Positions 42,509 through 52,716 are shown, counted from the stretch's first letter. The stretch is DNA of 64,000 nucleotides from Herbaspirillum autotrophicum (GCF_001189915.1 NZ_LFLS01000004.1:62001-126000), one strand, 5' to 3'. The notes: a model not told the origin generated them from the sequence alone. Translations and numbers: made by a program.

Positions 42509-42913
42509 TCAGCCCGCCGCGCTCAGCAGACGCTGACTGAGTTGTTGTGCTTCTGCCAATGATCCCACCGCCACATGCGCAATACCGAAGGCCTTGACGG
42601 CCACCTCGCCCATCGCCTGTATTCGCGCGCGCCGCTCCGCTTCCGGCTCGACGCTGATCAGCGACAGGCATACGCTGGCCAGCGCCACCTTGTTCTGCTT
42701 GAGCCACATGCCACGCTGCTTGCGGTCGGCCTGGCTTTCTTCTGTGCGCAACTGGTCATACACCACCACGAAGCGCTGACCGTGCTGCATCAGCGCCTCG
42801 ATTTCCTGCTCCCAGCGAGCGGCGTAACCGTCCGTGGCCGCTGCTTGATTGAACATCACCAATGGAAACTGGCGGATGTCATAGATGCTGAAATTGTCTG
42901 AATCGAGATGCAT
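42509..42913 (-). CDS. Conserved hypothetical protein, STAS/SpoIIAA-like fold suspected
   Basis: A 134-residue soluble protein without signal peptide. The order strand (FSIYDIRQFPLVMF), helix (YAARWEQEIEALMQHGQ), strand with aspartate (RFVVVYDQL), then charged helix (SQADRKQRGMWLKQNKVALASV) and SLAEAQQLSQRLL at the end resembles small STAS/SpoIIAA-like proteins. No catalytic residues can be named. ATG 42913 has AAGGATACTCAGC. It lies on the same strand upstream of the sigma gene, but the Fur-box-like site between them suggests separate transcription. Confidence 0.5.
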   Translation of the reverse strand: MHLDSDNFSIYDIRQFPLVMFNQAAATDGYAARWEQEIEALMQHGQRFVVVYDQLRTEESQADRKQRGMWLKQNKVALASVCLSLISVEPEAERRARIQAMGEVAVKAFGIAHVAVGSLAEAQQLSQRLLSAAG

Positions 42914-43054
42914 GCTGAGTATCCTTAATGAAAAAACCGGTACGGGCGACCGTTCCTGAACAGGCGATCAGGATCAATATAGGCTTCTCGCCGGCATCCA
43001 AAAAGTGACATCGTTGCAGGTGATGCGTGCGTCTGCCGCACGCCTGCGCGCGGG

Positions 43055-43993
43055 CTAAGAAAGCAGCACCGGCGCCGGTTCCGAATCTGCATCCGGTTCA
43101 TTACACAAACGCCAGACCGTGCGGCGCAGCCATTGATGGGCCGGATCGGCTTGAAAGCGCGGATGCCAGGCTTGTGTGACCAGCACGCTGTCGAGCATCA
43201 CCGGTAATTTGAATGCCCGAATCTTGAGACCGGCGTTGATCGCACTGCGTGCCGTATGCTCCGGCGTGGTCATCAGCAGATCCGATGACTGCAATGCAAA
43301 CAGCGCAGCGGACGGCGTCGGCATCACCAGCTTCACTTGACGCCGCAGCGCCAGCGCTGCCAGGGCGACATCGATCGGCCCGCTGGATTTGCCACGCCGC
43401 GACACGCTGATGTGACCCCAGCGACACATGCGCTCGGCGCTTATTTCCTCGTCGAACAGGGGATGTCCTGCGCGTGCCACGCCCACCGCGTTGGTGCTGA
43501 ACAATGATTGCACCCGGATTTCCGGCCCCAACTGACGGGCGGCGCTGATGAACAGATCAATGCGTCCGGTACGCAAGGCTTCATCGTCGATATCGTCCTC
43601 TTCCGGCGCAAAGCGCAACACCGCGCGCGGCATGTCATGCGCCATCAGTTCCAGCAAACGGCCGCCATGGACACCGACAAAGATGTCATTGGCGCGAACG
43701 CTGAAACGCTTGCTCACGGTCTTCAGATCGACCTCGGTGCCGGGTAGCAGTACCTGCGTCGCCTGCTCCAGCGCGGCCCGCACCTGTTCGCGCAGGGCCA
43801 AAGCGCGCGGGGTCGGCACCAGCTTGCGGCCGGCCTGCACAAATACCGGGTCACCGACGGTAGCGCGAATCCGGGCCAGAGTACGACTCATCGCCGGCGC
43901 GCTCAGATGCATGCGACGGGCGGCACCGGCCACGCTGCCTTCTTCGAGCAACATGTCGAGTGCGATGAGCAAATTGAGATCGGGAGCGGACAT
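43055..43993 (-). CDS. LysR-family transcriptional regulator
   Basis: A 312-residue LysR regulator. The DNA-binding region is LNLLIALDMLLEEGSVAGAARRMHLSAPAMSRTLARIR, followed by the effector domain with FSVRANDIFVGVHG. The style (DLNLL start, 'AMSRTLARIR') matches NodD/NahR-like subgroup members. The start is ATG 43993 with CAGGAATCCGCC; the long frame to 44107 is not used. It is encoded downstream of the molybdenum hydroxylase genes on the same strand, separated by a terminator. Its targets are unknown. A 7-base hairpin (43025-43043) without T-tract follows its stop. Confidence 0.88.
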   Translation of the reverse strand: MSAPDLNLLIALDMLLEEGSVAGAARRMHLSAPAMSRTLARIRATVGDPVFVQAGRKLVPTPRALALREQVRAALEQATQVLLPGTEVDLKTVSKRFSVRANDIFVGVHGGRLLELMAHDMPRAVLRFAPEEDDIDDEALRTGRIDLFISAARQLGPEIRVQSLFSTNAVGVARAGHPLFDEEISAERMCRWGHISVSRRGKSSGPIDVALAALALRRQVKLVMPTPSAALFALQSSDLLMTTPEHTARSAINAGLKIRAFKLPVMLDSVLVTQAWHPRFQADPAHQWLRRTVWRLCNEPDADSEPAPVLLS

Positions 43994-44181
43994 GGCGGAT
44001 TCCTGTGCGGGACGTGGTTTAGGGATAACGTCAGGCGCAATCATAATCCGGATCGGTTTGCTACACGCAGGCACGATCAATGCGCACGACGCACGCCTGA
44101 ACTGCACGCCACGGCATTTACCAATGGCTGAATTTCGCTTTTTTTACCGCCATGCATGCTGCCGGCGCGGCGCGGCAGAAC

Positions 44182-44215
44182 AAAAAAATGGCGCGGCTCT
44201 TGCGAACCGCGCCAT
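44182..44215 (-). terminator. Terminator of the molybdenum hydroxylase operon
   Basis: ATGGCGCGG (44188-44196) pairs perfectly with CCGCGCCAT (44207-44215) around a 10-base loop; on the minus strand a run of T residues (complement of 44182-44187) follows. It lies 19 bases past the large-subunit stop. Confidence 0.85.
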
Positions 44216-44233
44216 CGCTACGACTGCATTGCA

Positions 44234-46354
44234 TCAGGCCTGTTTGATGTGTTCCGCCGACAATGGCAACTTGCGCAAGCGCTTGCCGGTGGCGGCAAAC
44301 AGGGCATTGGCCATCGCCGGGCCGATCAGCGCCGTGGCCGGTTCGCCGATACCGCCCGGCTTTTCCTTGCTGTCGACCAGGGTGATATCGATCTTCGGCA
44401 TTTCCGACATGCGCAGCACCGGATAGTCATGGAAATTGGTTTGCTGCACGCGCCCCTTGTCGAGCGTGATTTCTGCGCCCAGCACTGCCGACAGCCCGAA
44501 CACGATGCTTGATTCAAGCTGCGCGCGAACCGTATCCGGATTGACCATCATGCCCAGGTCGGCAGCGATCCAGACCTGATGCACGCGGATGCCATCGTCG
44601 CTCACTGAAATTTCAGCCACCTGCGCCATATAGGTATCGTAACCCTCCATCAGGGCGATGCCGCGACTGTGCCCGGCCGCCAGCGGCTTGCCCCAGCCGG
44701 CCTTGTCCGCCGCCAGTTTCAGCACACGCGCATAACGCGGTTGCTGACTCAGCAATGCCATGCGGAATGCATAAGGATCTTTGCCGGCCGCCGCTGCCAT
44801 TTCATCGATGAACGATTCATTGGCAAATGCATTGAGCGCATGACTGACCGAGCGCCAGTAACCGACCCGCAAGCCACTGTCATGTTCGATCAGTTCCTGC
44901 GTCATGTTGGGAATCGCGTAACCGACCACGGCCGCCTCCGCCATGAACGGATCGAGCGTGCCCTTGGGCAGACCGAAGGCGCGTTGCGTCACCGATTGCG
45001 AAGTCAGCTGGAAGGTCAGCGCCACCGGTTGGCCATTGGCATCCAGGCCGCCGGTCATGCGGTGCAGCGCCATCGGCCGGTAAAAGTCGTGCGTGGTATC
45101 GTCTTCCCGGCTCCAGACCAGCTTCACCGGCTTGCCGACCGCCTTCGAAATCTCGGCCGCCTGCACCGCAAAATCGTATTCCAGACGACGACCGAAACCG
45201 CCGCCGAGGAAAGTGGTCTTGACCGTCACGTCTTCCGGCTTGAGTTTGAGTGCCGCCGCGACGCCGGCTTGCGTGCCTTGCTGAAACTGCACCGAACCGA
45301 TCAGCAGACATTTGCCATCGTTGTAATCCGCCGTGAAATTCTGCGGCTCCATGGTGGCATGGGCCAGCAACGGCGACTGATATTCCGCGGTCAGGGTTTT
45401 GGCCGCCGTCTTCATCGCAGCGGCGGCGTCACCGGTTTTCTTGATCGGGATCGGCGTATCGGCAGCGGTGCGCAGGCCCAGCAACATCGAGGCGTTGTCG
45501 ATACGCGCGCCGGCGCCTTCATCCCATTGCACGGTCAGGGCTTCACGCGCTTTTTTGGCACGCCAATAGGTATCGGCCACGACTGCCACGCCGTCGCCAA
45601 TCTGCACCACGTCAATCACGCCCGGCATCGCGCGCGCCTTGGCGCCGTCGAAACTGAGCACCTTGCCGCCGATCACCGGGCATTGTTCCAGCGAGGCATA
45701 CACCATGCCGGGCAGTTTGACGTCGATGCCGAATTCGGCAGTGCCATTGACCTTGCGTGGTGTATCGAGCCGACGCGTCGCTTTGCCGACGATCTTGAAA
45801 TCCTTCGGCTGCTTGAGCACTACCTCTTTCGGCACCGGCAATTGCGCCGCCGCCTGCGCCAGTTCACCATAGCTGGCTTTCTTGCCACCCGGTCCGATCA
45901 CCTTGCCATCGCTGACATGCAATCGTTCCGGCGTCACTTTCCATTTTTGGGCGGCTGCGGCGACCAGCATCATGCGCGTCTGCGCGCCGGCAATCCGCAA
46001 TTTTTCCCAGCCGTCGCGCACGGAAGTGGAACCGCCGGTCAATTGACCGCCGAGCAAGGTGTTGGTATATACCGCAGCTACCGGTGCGATCTCTACCTTG
46101 ATCTTGCGGATATCGACCCCGAGTTCTTCGGCAATCAGCATCGGCATCGAGGTATAGACGCCCTGCCCCATTTCGGAACGGGCGGAGATCAGCGTAATCG
46201 TGTTGTCGTCGGCAATGTGCACCCAGGCATTCGGCGTGCGCAGTGTGCCGGCGGCCAGGGTTTCCGTCACCAGGCCCGGCAACACCACGCCCAGCGTCAG
46301 GCCACCGCCGGCGACTACCGATACCTTGAGGAATTCACGTCTGGTTGTTGTCAT
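44234..46354 (-). CDS. Molybdenum hydroxylase large subunit (IorB/aldehyde dehydrogenase type)
   Basis: A 706-residue molybdopterin-binding subunit of the xanthine oxidase family, membrane- or periplasm-directed. The N-terminus has a twin-arginine signal (TTTRREFLKVSVVAGGG). Molybdopterin-family blocks are visible: SARSEMGQGVYTSMPMLIAEELG, LLAHATMEPQNFTADY, FLGGGFGRRLEYDFAVQAAEI and the C-terminal PGGIGEPATALIGPAMANALFAATG, with the glutamate of GIGEP as probable catalytic base. The duplicated aldehyde-oxidase-like order suits IorB-type proteins that oxidise aldehydes or N-heterocycles. ATG 46354 has GAGGAGCACAGC. It follows the small subunit by ten bases. Confidence 0.9.
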   Translation of the reverse strand: MTTTRREFLKVSVVAGGGLTLGVVLPGLVTETLAAGTLRTPNAWVHIADDNTITLISARSEMGQGVYTSMPMLIAEELGVDIRKIKVEIAPVAAVYTNTLLGGQLTGGSTSVRDGWEKLRIAGAQTRMMLVAAAAQKWKVTPERLHVSDGKVIGPGGKKASYGELAQAAAQLPVPKEVVLKQPKDFKIVGKATRRLDTPRKVNGTAEFGIDVKLPGMVYASLEQCPVIGGKVLSFDGAKARAMPGVIDVVQIGDGVAVVADTYWRAKKAREALTVQWDEGAGARIDNASMLLGLRTAADTPIPIKKTGDAAAAMKTAAKTLTAEYQSPLLAHATMEPQNFTADYNDGKCLLIGSVQFQQGTQAGVAAALKLKPEDVTVKTTFLGGGFGRRLEYDFAVQAAEISKAVGKPVKLVWSREDDTTHDFYRPMALHRMTGGLDANGQPVALTFQLTSQSVTQRAFGLPKGTLDPFMAEAAVVGYAIPNMTQELIEHDSGLRVGYWRSVSHALNAFANESFIDEMAAAAGKDPYAFRMALLSQQPRYARVLKLAADKAGWGKPLAAGHSRGIALMEGYDTYMAQVAEISVSDDGIRVHQVWIAADLGMMVNPDTVRAQLESSIVFGLSAVLGAEITLDKGRVQQTNFHDYPVLRMSEMPKIDITLVDSKEKPGGIGEPATALIGPAMANALFAATGKRLRKLPLSAEHIKQA

Positions 46355-46364
46355 GCTGTGCTCC

Positions 46365-46832
46365 TCAGGCTTTGCTGCGCATGTCGGCAGCGGCACTCTT
46401 GATCGCGGCGCGAATGCGGTTATAGGTACCGCAACGACAGATATTGCCGCTCATCGCATTGTCGATATCGGTATCGCTGGGATTTTTGTTGGTCTGCAAC
46501 AAGGCCGAGGCGCTCATCAATTGTCCCGACTGGCAGTAGCCGCACTGCGGCACATCATGCGCAATCCAGGCTTTTTGCAAGGGGTGGGAATTGTCTTTGG
46601 AGAGTGATTCGATGGTCGCCACCTGCTTGCCGGACACGGCTGACACCGGCGTCTGGCAAGAGCGCACCGGCGCGCCATCGAGATGCACGGTACAGGCGCC
46701 ACACAGCGCCACACCACAACCGAACTTGGTGCCGGTCAAGCCGATTTCATCGCGAATCACCCACAGCAGCGGCGTATCCGGCTCCGCAGTCACAGTCACC
46801 GGTTTGCCATTGAGATTGAAACTGGTCGTCAT
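46365..46832 (-). CDS. Molybdenum hydroxylase [2Fe-2S] small subunit (IorA type)
   Basis: A 155-residue iron-sulfur subunit. Plant-type cluster cysteines are in [25 protein letters not shown] and the second cluster cysteines in [16 protein letters not shown] and [12 protein letters not shown], the complete two-cluster pattern of the family. It carries electrons from the molybdenum centre to an external acceptor. No signal sequence is present; it would be exported together with the twin-arginine large subunit. ATG 46832 has an excellent AAGGAG ribosome-binding site. First gene of the operon; no dedicated cytochrome gene follows. Confidence 0.92.
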   Translation of the reverse strand: MTTSFNLNGKPVTVTAEPDTPLLWVIRDEIGLTGTKFGCGVALCGACTVHLDGAPVRSCQTPVSAVSGKQVATIESLSKDNSHPLQKAWIAHDVPQCGYCQSGQLMSASALLQTNKNPSDTDIDNAMSGNICRCGTYNRIRAAIKSAAADMRSKA

Positions 46833-47087
46833 CTGATTGCTCCTTGTGGGTGGGTTGGATGGGGTCTGCCAGCGGCCATATGCGCCTGTGGCGATCCTTG
46901 CCTGCCGTCCCCGGTGCGGGGGCGCCGTTGATGCGTGAACAGATAATAGAGCGAGAAAAAGATTTGTGCCAGACCCGCCATATCGCTTGAAACATAGCGC
47001 CGGCGCGCCTTTGCGTTAGTCGCTACAATAGCGTTGCTATAGCAGAGCACATCAATTACCGACAATAAACAGGAGCAAGGACAACCC

Positions 47088-47753
47088 ATGGATGCAGATT
47101 TCTGGCTGGAACGGTGGCGTGAAGGACGCACCCATTTTCATCAACAGCGCGTCACGCCGCTGTTGCAAAAATACTGGCCGTCGCTGGAACTGCCGGCAGG
47201 CAGTCAGGTGCTGGTGCCGCTGTGCGGAAAATCGCTGGATATGTTGTGGCTGGCGGCGCAAGGGTTGCGTGTGCTCGGCAGCGAATTGTCGCAACTGGCG
47301 GTGGAACAGTTTTTCAGCGAAAACGATTTGCAGCCGGCCATCCATCAATCGGCGCTCGGCTGTCATTACGTCGCCGGCGATATCGAAATCATTTGCGGAG
47401 ACATTTTCCATCTCGATGCGGCGACCCTGAATGCCTGTAGCGGCGTCTATGACCGCGCGGCACTGGTGGCATTGCCGGCTGCCATGCGGGCGCACTATGT
47501 CGGCCGTGTCTACGGCCAGTTATCCGATCAGTATCGCGGGATTCTGATTACGCTCGATTATCCGCAGGCAGAAATGGATGGCCCGCCGTTTTCGGTGCAG
47601 GATGCGGAAGTGCAGACATTGTATGCGGCGCATTCCGCAGCGAAGATCATCGACCGTCGCGATATTCTCGACAAGGAACCGAAGTTTCTGGCGCAAGGCG
47701 TCAGCCGTCTCGATACCGTCGTCTATCGCTTGCAGCGGACATCATCCGACTGA
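47088..47753 (+). CDS. tpm: Thiopurine S-methyltransferase
   Basis: A 221-residue SAM-dependent methyltransferase of the TPMT family. It starts with the diagnostic [19 protein letters not shown] and continues with [36 protein letters not shown] (SAM-binding motif I and following acidic residue). [17 protein letters not shown] and [20 protein letters not shown] are conserved TPMT blocks. Bacterial homologues methylate thiopurines and also tellurite or selenite. ATG 47088 has AAGGACAACCC. It is divergent from the molybdenum hydroxylase operon. Confidence 0.94.
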   Translation: MDADFWLERWREGRTHFHQQRVTPLLQKYWPSLELPAGSQVLVPLCGKSLDMLWLAAQGLRVLGSELSQLAVEQFFSENDLQPAIHQSALGCHYVAGDIEIICGDIFHLDAATLNACSGVYDRAALVALPAAMRAHYVGRVYGQLSDQYRGILITLDYPQAEMDGPPFSVQDAEVQTLYAAHSAAKIIDRRDILDKEPKFLAQGVSRLDTVVYRLQRTSSD

Positions 47754-47902
47754 TCCGGTCTGGCGGCCGGCCCCGGTTCACGGGTGCCGGCTGCCGATAA
47801 CCGGTAACCGGCGTTACCGCCATGCGCGCACAACGTCCGACATCAAAAAATCGGAGCGAGACCGGCATGCATACCTGCAGCGTTGCGCCGGAATGAATTT
47901 CC

Positions 47903-48295
47903 TCAACGCTGTTGATTGATCCCGTCAAAGGTCCGCAAATACGCCAGCAGATTGTCGAGCTGTTGCGCGTTGCCGATACCGAAAAACCGCATCCTGTTAC
48001 CGGGCACGACATCGCCGGGTGCCTTGAGGAAGGCGCGCAATTTTTCTTCGCTCCAGACAAAGCCGGCATTTTTCATTGCCGCTGAATAGGGAAAGTCGTT
48101 GGCGGTGCCAGCCTTGCGCCCGACGATGCCGTTGAGTTGCGGCCCGAACGCGGCGCGTGCCGACGGCCCCACTTGATGACAACTGGCGCATTTCGCAAAC
48201 GCGGCCTTGCCGGCCTGGACGTCGCCGGCGGCACTGGCATTCAACACAGGTGCCAGCACCAAGCAAGCCAGTATGGACAGAGTCAGATTTTTCAT
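47903..48295 (-). CDS. Class I cytochrome c
   Basis: A 130-residue periplasmic cytochrome with a signal peptide (MKNLTLSILACLVLAPVLNASAA). One haem site CASCH binds covalently, and the methionine ligand lies in VVPGNRMRFFG. The layout (KCASCHQVGPSARAAFGPQLNG, YSAAMKNAGFVWSEEKL) is that of cytochrome c2/c550-type mono-haem proteins of the CycA kind. It may accept electrons from periplasmic dehydrogenases such as the nearby molybdenum hydroxylase and donate to an oxidase; the link is only positional. Convergent with tpm; a GTTACCG/CGGTAAC hairpin (47802-47819) lies between them. Confidence 0.9.
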   Translation of the reverse strand: MKNLTLSILACLVLAPVLNASAAGDVQAGKAAFAKCASCHQVGPSARAAFGPQLNGIVGRKAGTANDFPYSAAMKNAGFVWSEEKLRAFLKAPGDVVPGNRMRFFGIGNAQQLDNLLAYLRTFDGINQQR

Positions 48296-48817
48296 TTCTG
48301 TTTACATTTCTTCCGATGCCTTGCGGCAATATTGAAACCTGTTCGCGCCGGTTGCCTGAACCTCTCATGGCGAATTTCGTGCTGCCTTGCATTGCCTTGC
48401 GGCATCTGTGTTGCAGTCATGATAAAACACGCACGGAATACTTGCCGCGCTCAAAAAAATGAGCGATAAATCGTTCCGGTTTTATTGCAATGCGCCGACA
48501 GGAAAAAGTGATTTGCGGCGTCGCATATTCCGTTGCCGAGGGGCATCAGACGCATGTCGAAGTTCAGGAAATTTCGCATGAGAAACAGGAAGCATCCTAT
48601 TTTTTCTTTCCAGAAATGCGTCAATACTGAGTTCGCCATCCGGCATGTTGCATGAACTCTGCAGGAAACATGGAACAGAAAAAAATCTTCAAACCGAACA
48701 TATGGCTGTCATACAAGGATGCAACGCTCTTTGTTGCCGACCTCGCACGGCCTGTTTCAGTTTGCACGAAAAATAAATTACCGATTTGAATATCTGGCCA
48801 TCTACAGGGGAAACAAA
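48296..48817. other. Intergenic region between cytochrome c and chemoreceptor genes
   Basis: About 520 bases shared by two divergent genes. It contains no recognised gene. Short frames here lack ribosome-binding sites and coding-like composition. No clear flagellar (FliA-type) promoter was found before the chemoreceptor gene. Confidence 0.45.
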
Positions 48818-50521
48818 ATGCGCGCAATCAACAAAATGAAAATTGGCACTCGTCTCAGTCTGGGCTTTGGTCTGCTGATCCTGTTGATGTCGTTGGTGGC
48901 ATTATTCTCCTTGTTGCGACTGGACACCATTCTCAACACGGTACGCTATGTCGACAAGGTACAGGAAGAACAACTGGAGCCGTTGTATGTCGCGCGCGAA
49001 GCACTGGACCAGACCGGTCTGGCAGCGCGCAATGCGTACATCTTCACCAATGACAATGATGCGCAAAATGAACTGGGCATTGTCGATCAGCAAAAAAAGA
49101 TTTATCTCGATGCCCTCGACAAGCTGACGCCTGCCTTCGCCGGCGATCCGGCATTTGAAAAAGTGAAGCGCGGATTACTGGCAATGGCCGAGGAACTGAA
49201 ACGGCCGCGCCTGTATCGCGAAGCCGGCAAGATGCATGAGTTCGGACAGTTTCTGGTGGATGAATGCAGCCCGCTGCGACGTCAGATCGTACTCGATATC
49301 GATGCCTTGCTGACTGCGGCGCAGACCAAGATGGCATCGGCCAACAAAACGTCGTACGGCGTGTTCAATCAATCCATCATCTTCATCTTGTGCCTCACCG
49401 CGATTTCGATTTTGCTTGGCGCCCTGATCGCGGTCATCATCACGCGCGGATTGCTGAAGCAACTCGGCGGTGAACCGGACTATGCTTCCGACATCGCAGA
49501 ACAGATCGCCGACGGCAATCTGGCGATTGATATTGCCACCGGGAAAAACGATAACGGCAGTCTGCTGTTGTCGATCAAATCGATGCGCGACAATCTGGCG
49601 CTGACCGTCGGCAACATTCGTAACGGTGCGGAAACCATCGCCACCGGGTCATCGCAGATTGCAGTCGGCAATCTCGATCTGTCGACACGCACCGAAGAGC
49701 AAGCCGGCGCGCTGGAAAAAACAGCGGCGGCCATGGAAGAGCTGACCTCGACCGTCAAACAGAATGCGCAGAATGCCGGCCAAGCCAATCAACTGGCACT
49801 GGCGGCATCAGCGATTGCGGTCAAGGGGGGCGCAGTAGTCGGTCAGGTCATCGACACCATGGGTTCGATCAACAGTTCGTCCAGAAAAATCGTCGACATC
49901 ATCGGGGTCATTGACGGCATTGCTTTCCAAACCAATATCCTGGCCTTGAATGCGGCGGTGGAAGCGGCCCGCGCCGGCGAACAAGGACGCGGCTTTGCGG
50001 TCGTCGCCAGCGAGGTGCGCAGTCTGGCGCAACGCTCAGCGGCTGCTGCCAAGGAAATCAAGGTGCTGATCAGCGATTCGGTACAGCAGGTCGAAATCGG
50101 TACCGGGCTGGTGCAGCAAGCCGGCGGCACCATGGACGAGGTCGTCACCAGCGTCAGACACGTGACCGACATCGTCAGCGAAATCAGCGCCGCCAGTCAG
50201 GAACAAAGCAAGGGCATCACGCAGGTCAACGCATCGATTACGCAGATGGATGCAGCAACCCAGCAAAATGCCGCACTGGTCGAAGAAGCCGCCAGCGCCG
50301 CACAGTCATTGCAGGATCAGGCGGCCGAACTGGCACGTACGGTCAGTGCCTTTACCCTGGTCCAGACCGGCAGCCAACAAACCGGCGTCGCTGTGGCATC
50401 CGTCAGGCGGGTCAGCGATATCACGCCGCAGGCGGCTGCCTTGCCCGCCAGGAGCGTGCCGAAAATCGCTGCCGCCAAACCCGCAACAGCGGCGGCGAAG
50501 GATGACTGGGAACAGTTTTGA
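48818..50521 (+). CDS. Methyl-accepting chemotaxis protein
   Basis: A 567-residue transmembrane chemoreceptor. Helix 1 ([21 protein letters not shown]) and helix 2 ([25 protein letters not shown]) flank a four-helix-bundle-type periplasmic domain; HAMP ([22 protein letters not shown]) and the signalling domain follow. The tip reads [51 protein letters not shown], fully conserved. The last residues DDWEQF resemble the NWETF pentapeptide that docks CheR and CheB. ATG 48818 has CAGGGGAAACAAA. The ligand is unknown. It is followed by diguanylate cyclases on the other strand. Confidence 0.94.
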   Translation: MRAINKMKIGTRLSLGFGLLILLMSLVALFSLLRLDTILNTVRYVDKVQEEQLEPLYVAREALDQTGLAARNAYIFTNDNDAQNELGIVDQQKKIYLDALDKLTPAFAGDPAFEKVKRGLLAMAEELKRPRLYREAGKMHEFGQFLVDECSPLRRQIVLDIDALLTAAQTKMASANKTSYGVFNQSIIFILCLTAISILLGALIAVIITRGLLKQLGGEPDYASDIAEQIADGNLAIDIATGKNDNGSLLLSIKSMRDNLALTVGNIRNGAETIATGSSQIAVGNLDLSTRTEEQAGALEKTAAAMEELTSTVKQNAQNAGQANQLALAASAIAVKGGAVVGQVIDTMGSINSSSRKIVDIIGVIDGIAFQTNILALNAAVEAARAGEQGRGFAVVASEVRSLAQRSAAAAKEIKVLISDSVQQVEIGTGLVQQAGGTMDEVVTSVRHVTDIVSEISAASQEQSKGITQVNASITQMDAATQQNAALVEEAASAAQSLQDQAAELARTVSAFTLVQTGSQQTGVAVASVRRVSDITPQAAALPARSVPKIAAAKPATAAAKDDWEQF

Positions 50522-50554
50522 ACCTGGTCCCGGGTAGTCTGCGGTAACCGCCTG

Positions 50555-51622
50555 TCACGCCAGCACGTAGCGGTTCTTGCCTTCGCTTTTGGCGCGATAC
50601 AACGATGCATCGGCGCGTTTGTAACTGTAGGCCAGGTCGGCATTGCTGATCAGCTCAGCAATGCCGACACTGATGGAAACCGCGTGCTGCGGGTAAAAAT
50701 TGCCGTGCACCGCACGCACCAGCGCTGCGGCAAACGCGCAGACGGCGTCGCTGTCACCTTCGAAAACCATGCCGAACTCTTCGCCGCCGAGACGGCCGCT
50801 GAGATGATGCCCCGCATGCTGGTGAATGATATCGGCCGTTTTTTTCAAGACCTGATCGCCGAAGTCGTGGCCGAATGCGTCATTGATTTTCTTGAAATTG
50901 TCGATATCAATCATCAGAAAATACAAAGACGGGGTATCTTTTCTTTGCTGCATCTGTTGCGCCCGTTCGGTAAAACTGCGCCGGTTATGCATGCCGGTCA
51001 GGGCATCCTGAAATGCCAGTCGCTCCAGATCACGCCGCACCCGGTGATTGCGCTGGCGCAATTGCCGAAAGCAGATATTGAGCGATAAACCCATTACCAC
51101 GGCGCTGCCGATAATCAGTTCCGGCCAGTGTTCGCCGGGTATCTGCGGATTGAGCGGAAAATTGCCGTAACCGAAGATGACCCAAATGCCGGTGCTGACC
51201 AACAGATACAGGCTGGAGCTGCTGAACAGCGGCGCCATGGTCATGCCAATGATGGCGCCCATCGGCAATACCCAGAATGCCGGATTGCTGACACTGTCTG
51301 CCAGGCCGCGAAAGCCACTGGTAACGGACAGAATCAGCATCACACTGCCGACGTTGAGCATCGGCAAGGTGCGGCAAAAAATGGAAATGCCGAGACCGGC
51401 GGCAATACCGGACATGACCCATATGCCATGCGTGGCATTGAAGTGATTGTCGGCCGGCATCAGCCAGTAACCGCCGACATAGCCGGCAATGCCGACCCAT
51501 TGCATGAAAATGGAAAGATGCCGGATCTCGGCAAAGAACTTCTGCTGTTCGTCGGCGTCAGCCGCCGTCAACAGACCGGTAAAGAAATTTTTCAGAAATT
51601 GAATAGCAGCCATGCCGGACAT
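50555..51622 (-). CDS. Membrane-bound diguanylate cyclase, copy A
   Basis: A 355-residue protein. Six hydrophobic helices (for example MQWVGIAGYVGGYWLM, FWVLPMGAIIGMTMAPLF, LYLLVSTGIWVIFGYGNF) form an unclassified membrane sensor; the GGDEF domain starts at DALTGMHNRRSFTERA and has the active-site motif GGEEF in LSGRLGGEEFGMVF, so it should make cyclic di-GMP. No RxxD inhibitory site is seen five residues before GGEEF. The start is ATG 51622 or 51613; both lack a strong ribosome-binding site. It is a close paralogue of the next gene upstream, 53 bases away. Confidence 0.85.
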   Translation of the reverse strand: MSGMAAIQFLKNFFTGLLTAADADEQQKFFAEIRHLSIFMQWVGIAGYVGGYWLMPADNHFNATHGIWVMSGIAAGLGISIFCRTLPMLNVGSVMLILSVTSGFRGLADSVSNPAFWVLPMGAIIGMTMAPLFSSSSLYLLVSTGIWVIFGYGNFPLNPQIPGEHWPELIIGSAVVMGLSLNICFRQLRQRNHRVRRDLERLAFQDALTGMHNRRSFTERAQQMQQRKDTPSLYFLMIDIDNFKKINDAFGHDFGDQVLKKTADIIHQHAGHHLSGRLGGEEFGMVFEGDSDAVCAFAAALVRAVHGNFYPQHAVSISVGIAELISNADLAYSYKRADASLYRAKSEGKNRYVLA

Positions 51623-51675
51623 TCTTTTAATGAGCACATCAAATTCAACGCCGAAAACACATCTGCTGCATCCGG

Positions 51676-52716
51676 TCAGGCCAGCACGTAGCAATTCTTG
51701 CCGGCGTGCTTGGCACGGTACAGCGCCTCATCGGCACTCCGGTAACTCTCCGACAAATCACGGTCTTTGATCAATCCGGCGATGCCGACACTGATCGATA
51801 CTGCATGCGGCGGGTGAAAGGCGGCATGCACCGCCGCTACCAGCATCGCAGCAAAGCCGCAGACGGCGGCCTGATCGCCGCTGAATACCACGCCGAATTC
51901 TTCGCCGCCGAGACGCCCGCACAAATGCTGGCCGGACTGTTGGGCAATGATATCGGCGGTCTTTTTCAAGATCTGATCGCCGGCATCATGACCAAGCGTA
52001 TCGTTGATCTTTTTGAAATCGTCGATGTCGATCATCAGGAAGTAAAGCGTCGGATTTTCTGTGCCGGCCTGCAGCTTGCGCGCCCCTTCTATGAAGCTGC
52101 GGCGGTTATTGATGCCGGTCAGGCCATCCTGAAATGCCATTCTTTCGAGTTCTTTTTGCGCCTTGAAGTTTTTCCGGCGCAACAGGCGGAAGCAGACATT
52201 GAGCACCAGCCCGACCAGCAGGCTGCTGCCGATGATCAGTTTCGGCCACTGTTCATCCGGCAAACCGGGATTGAAGGGGAAATAGCCGTAGCCCAGAATT
52301 ATCCAGACGCTGCAGATCAGGCCCAGATACATCCAGGTGCTGTTGAAGAGCGGCGCCAGCGTCAGAGTGATAATGATGGCGATGGGCAACACCCAGAAGC
52401 CGGGATTGCCGAGACCGTTCTCCAGCACCCGGAATCCGGTCGCCGCACATACCACGAACAACACACTGCTCAGATTGAGCGTGATCAGGGTCCGGCAGCG
52501 CAGTGACAAGGCCAGCGTCAGCGCCATGCCGAGCGCCACCAGCCAGCCCTGCGTATCATTGATATGGCTGCCGGGCGGCAACAACAGACAGGCGCCGATA
52601 AACGTCGTCACCCCGACCCATTGGGTAAACAGGGATACAAAACGCACATCGCGGAAGAAACTCTGCTGTTCTTCCTGATCCCCCGTCTCCATCAGACGGG
52701 CAAGGGTCTGTTTCAT
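51676..52716 (-). CDS. Membrane-bound diguanylate cyclase, copy B
   Basis: A 346-residue paralogue of the preceding-listed cyclase with the same architecture: six helices (FTQWVGVTTFIGACLLL, FWVLPIAIIITLTLAPLF, MYLGLICSVWIILGYGYF) and a GGDEF domain (DGLTGINNRRSFIEGA, GGEEF in LCGRLGGEEFGVVF). Both copies share segments such as YFLMIDID.FKKIND and LYRAK...GKN.YVLA at the end. No RxxD inhibitory site is seen. The tandem arrangement points to gene duplication. ATG 52716 has a weak ribosome-binding site. The stimulus is unknown. Confidence 0.85.
   Translation of the reverse strand: MKQTLARLMETGDQEEQQSFFRDVRFVSLFTQWVGVTTFIGACLLLPPGSHINDTQGWLVALGMALTLALSLRCRTLITLNLSSVLFVVCAATGFRVLENGLGNPGFWVLPIAIIITLTLAPLFNSTWMYLGLICSVWIILGYGYFPFNPGLPDEQWPKLIIGSSLLVGLVLNVCFRLLRRKNFKAQKELERMAFQDGLTGINNRRSFIEGARKLQAGTENPTLYFLMIDIDDFKKINDTLGHDAGDQILKKTADIIAQQSGQHLCGRLGGEEFGVVFSGDQAAVCGFAAMLVAAVHAAFHPPHAVSISVGIAGLIKDRDLSESYRSADEALYRAKHAGKNCYVLA

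Noticed and set aside
44669..46402. 577-residue plus-strand frame opposite the molybdenum hydroxylase gene
   Set aside because: Arg/His-rich antisense shadow; the opposite strand encodes a clear family member.
47802..47819. CGGTAAC/GTTACCG hairpin between tpm and cytochrome c as a terminator
   Set aside because: No T-tract on either side; may contribute to 3' end stability but is not called a terminator.
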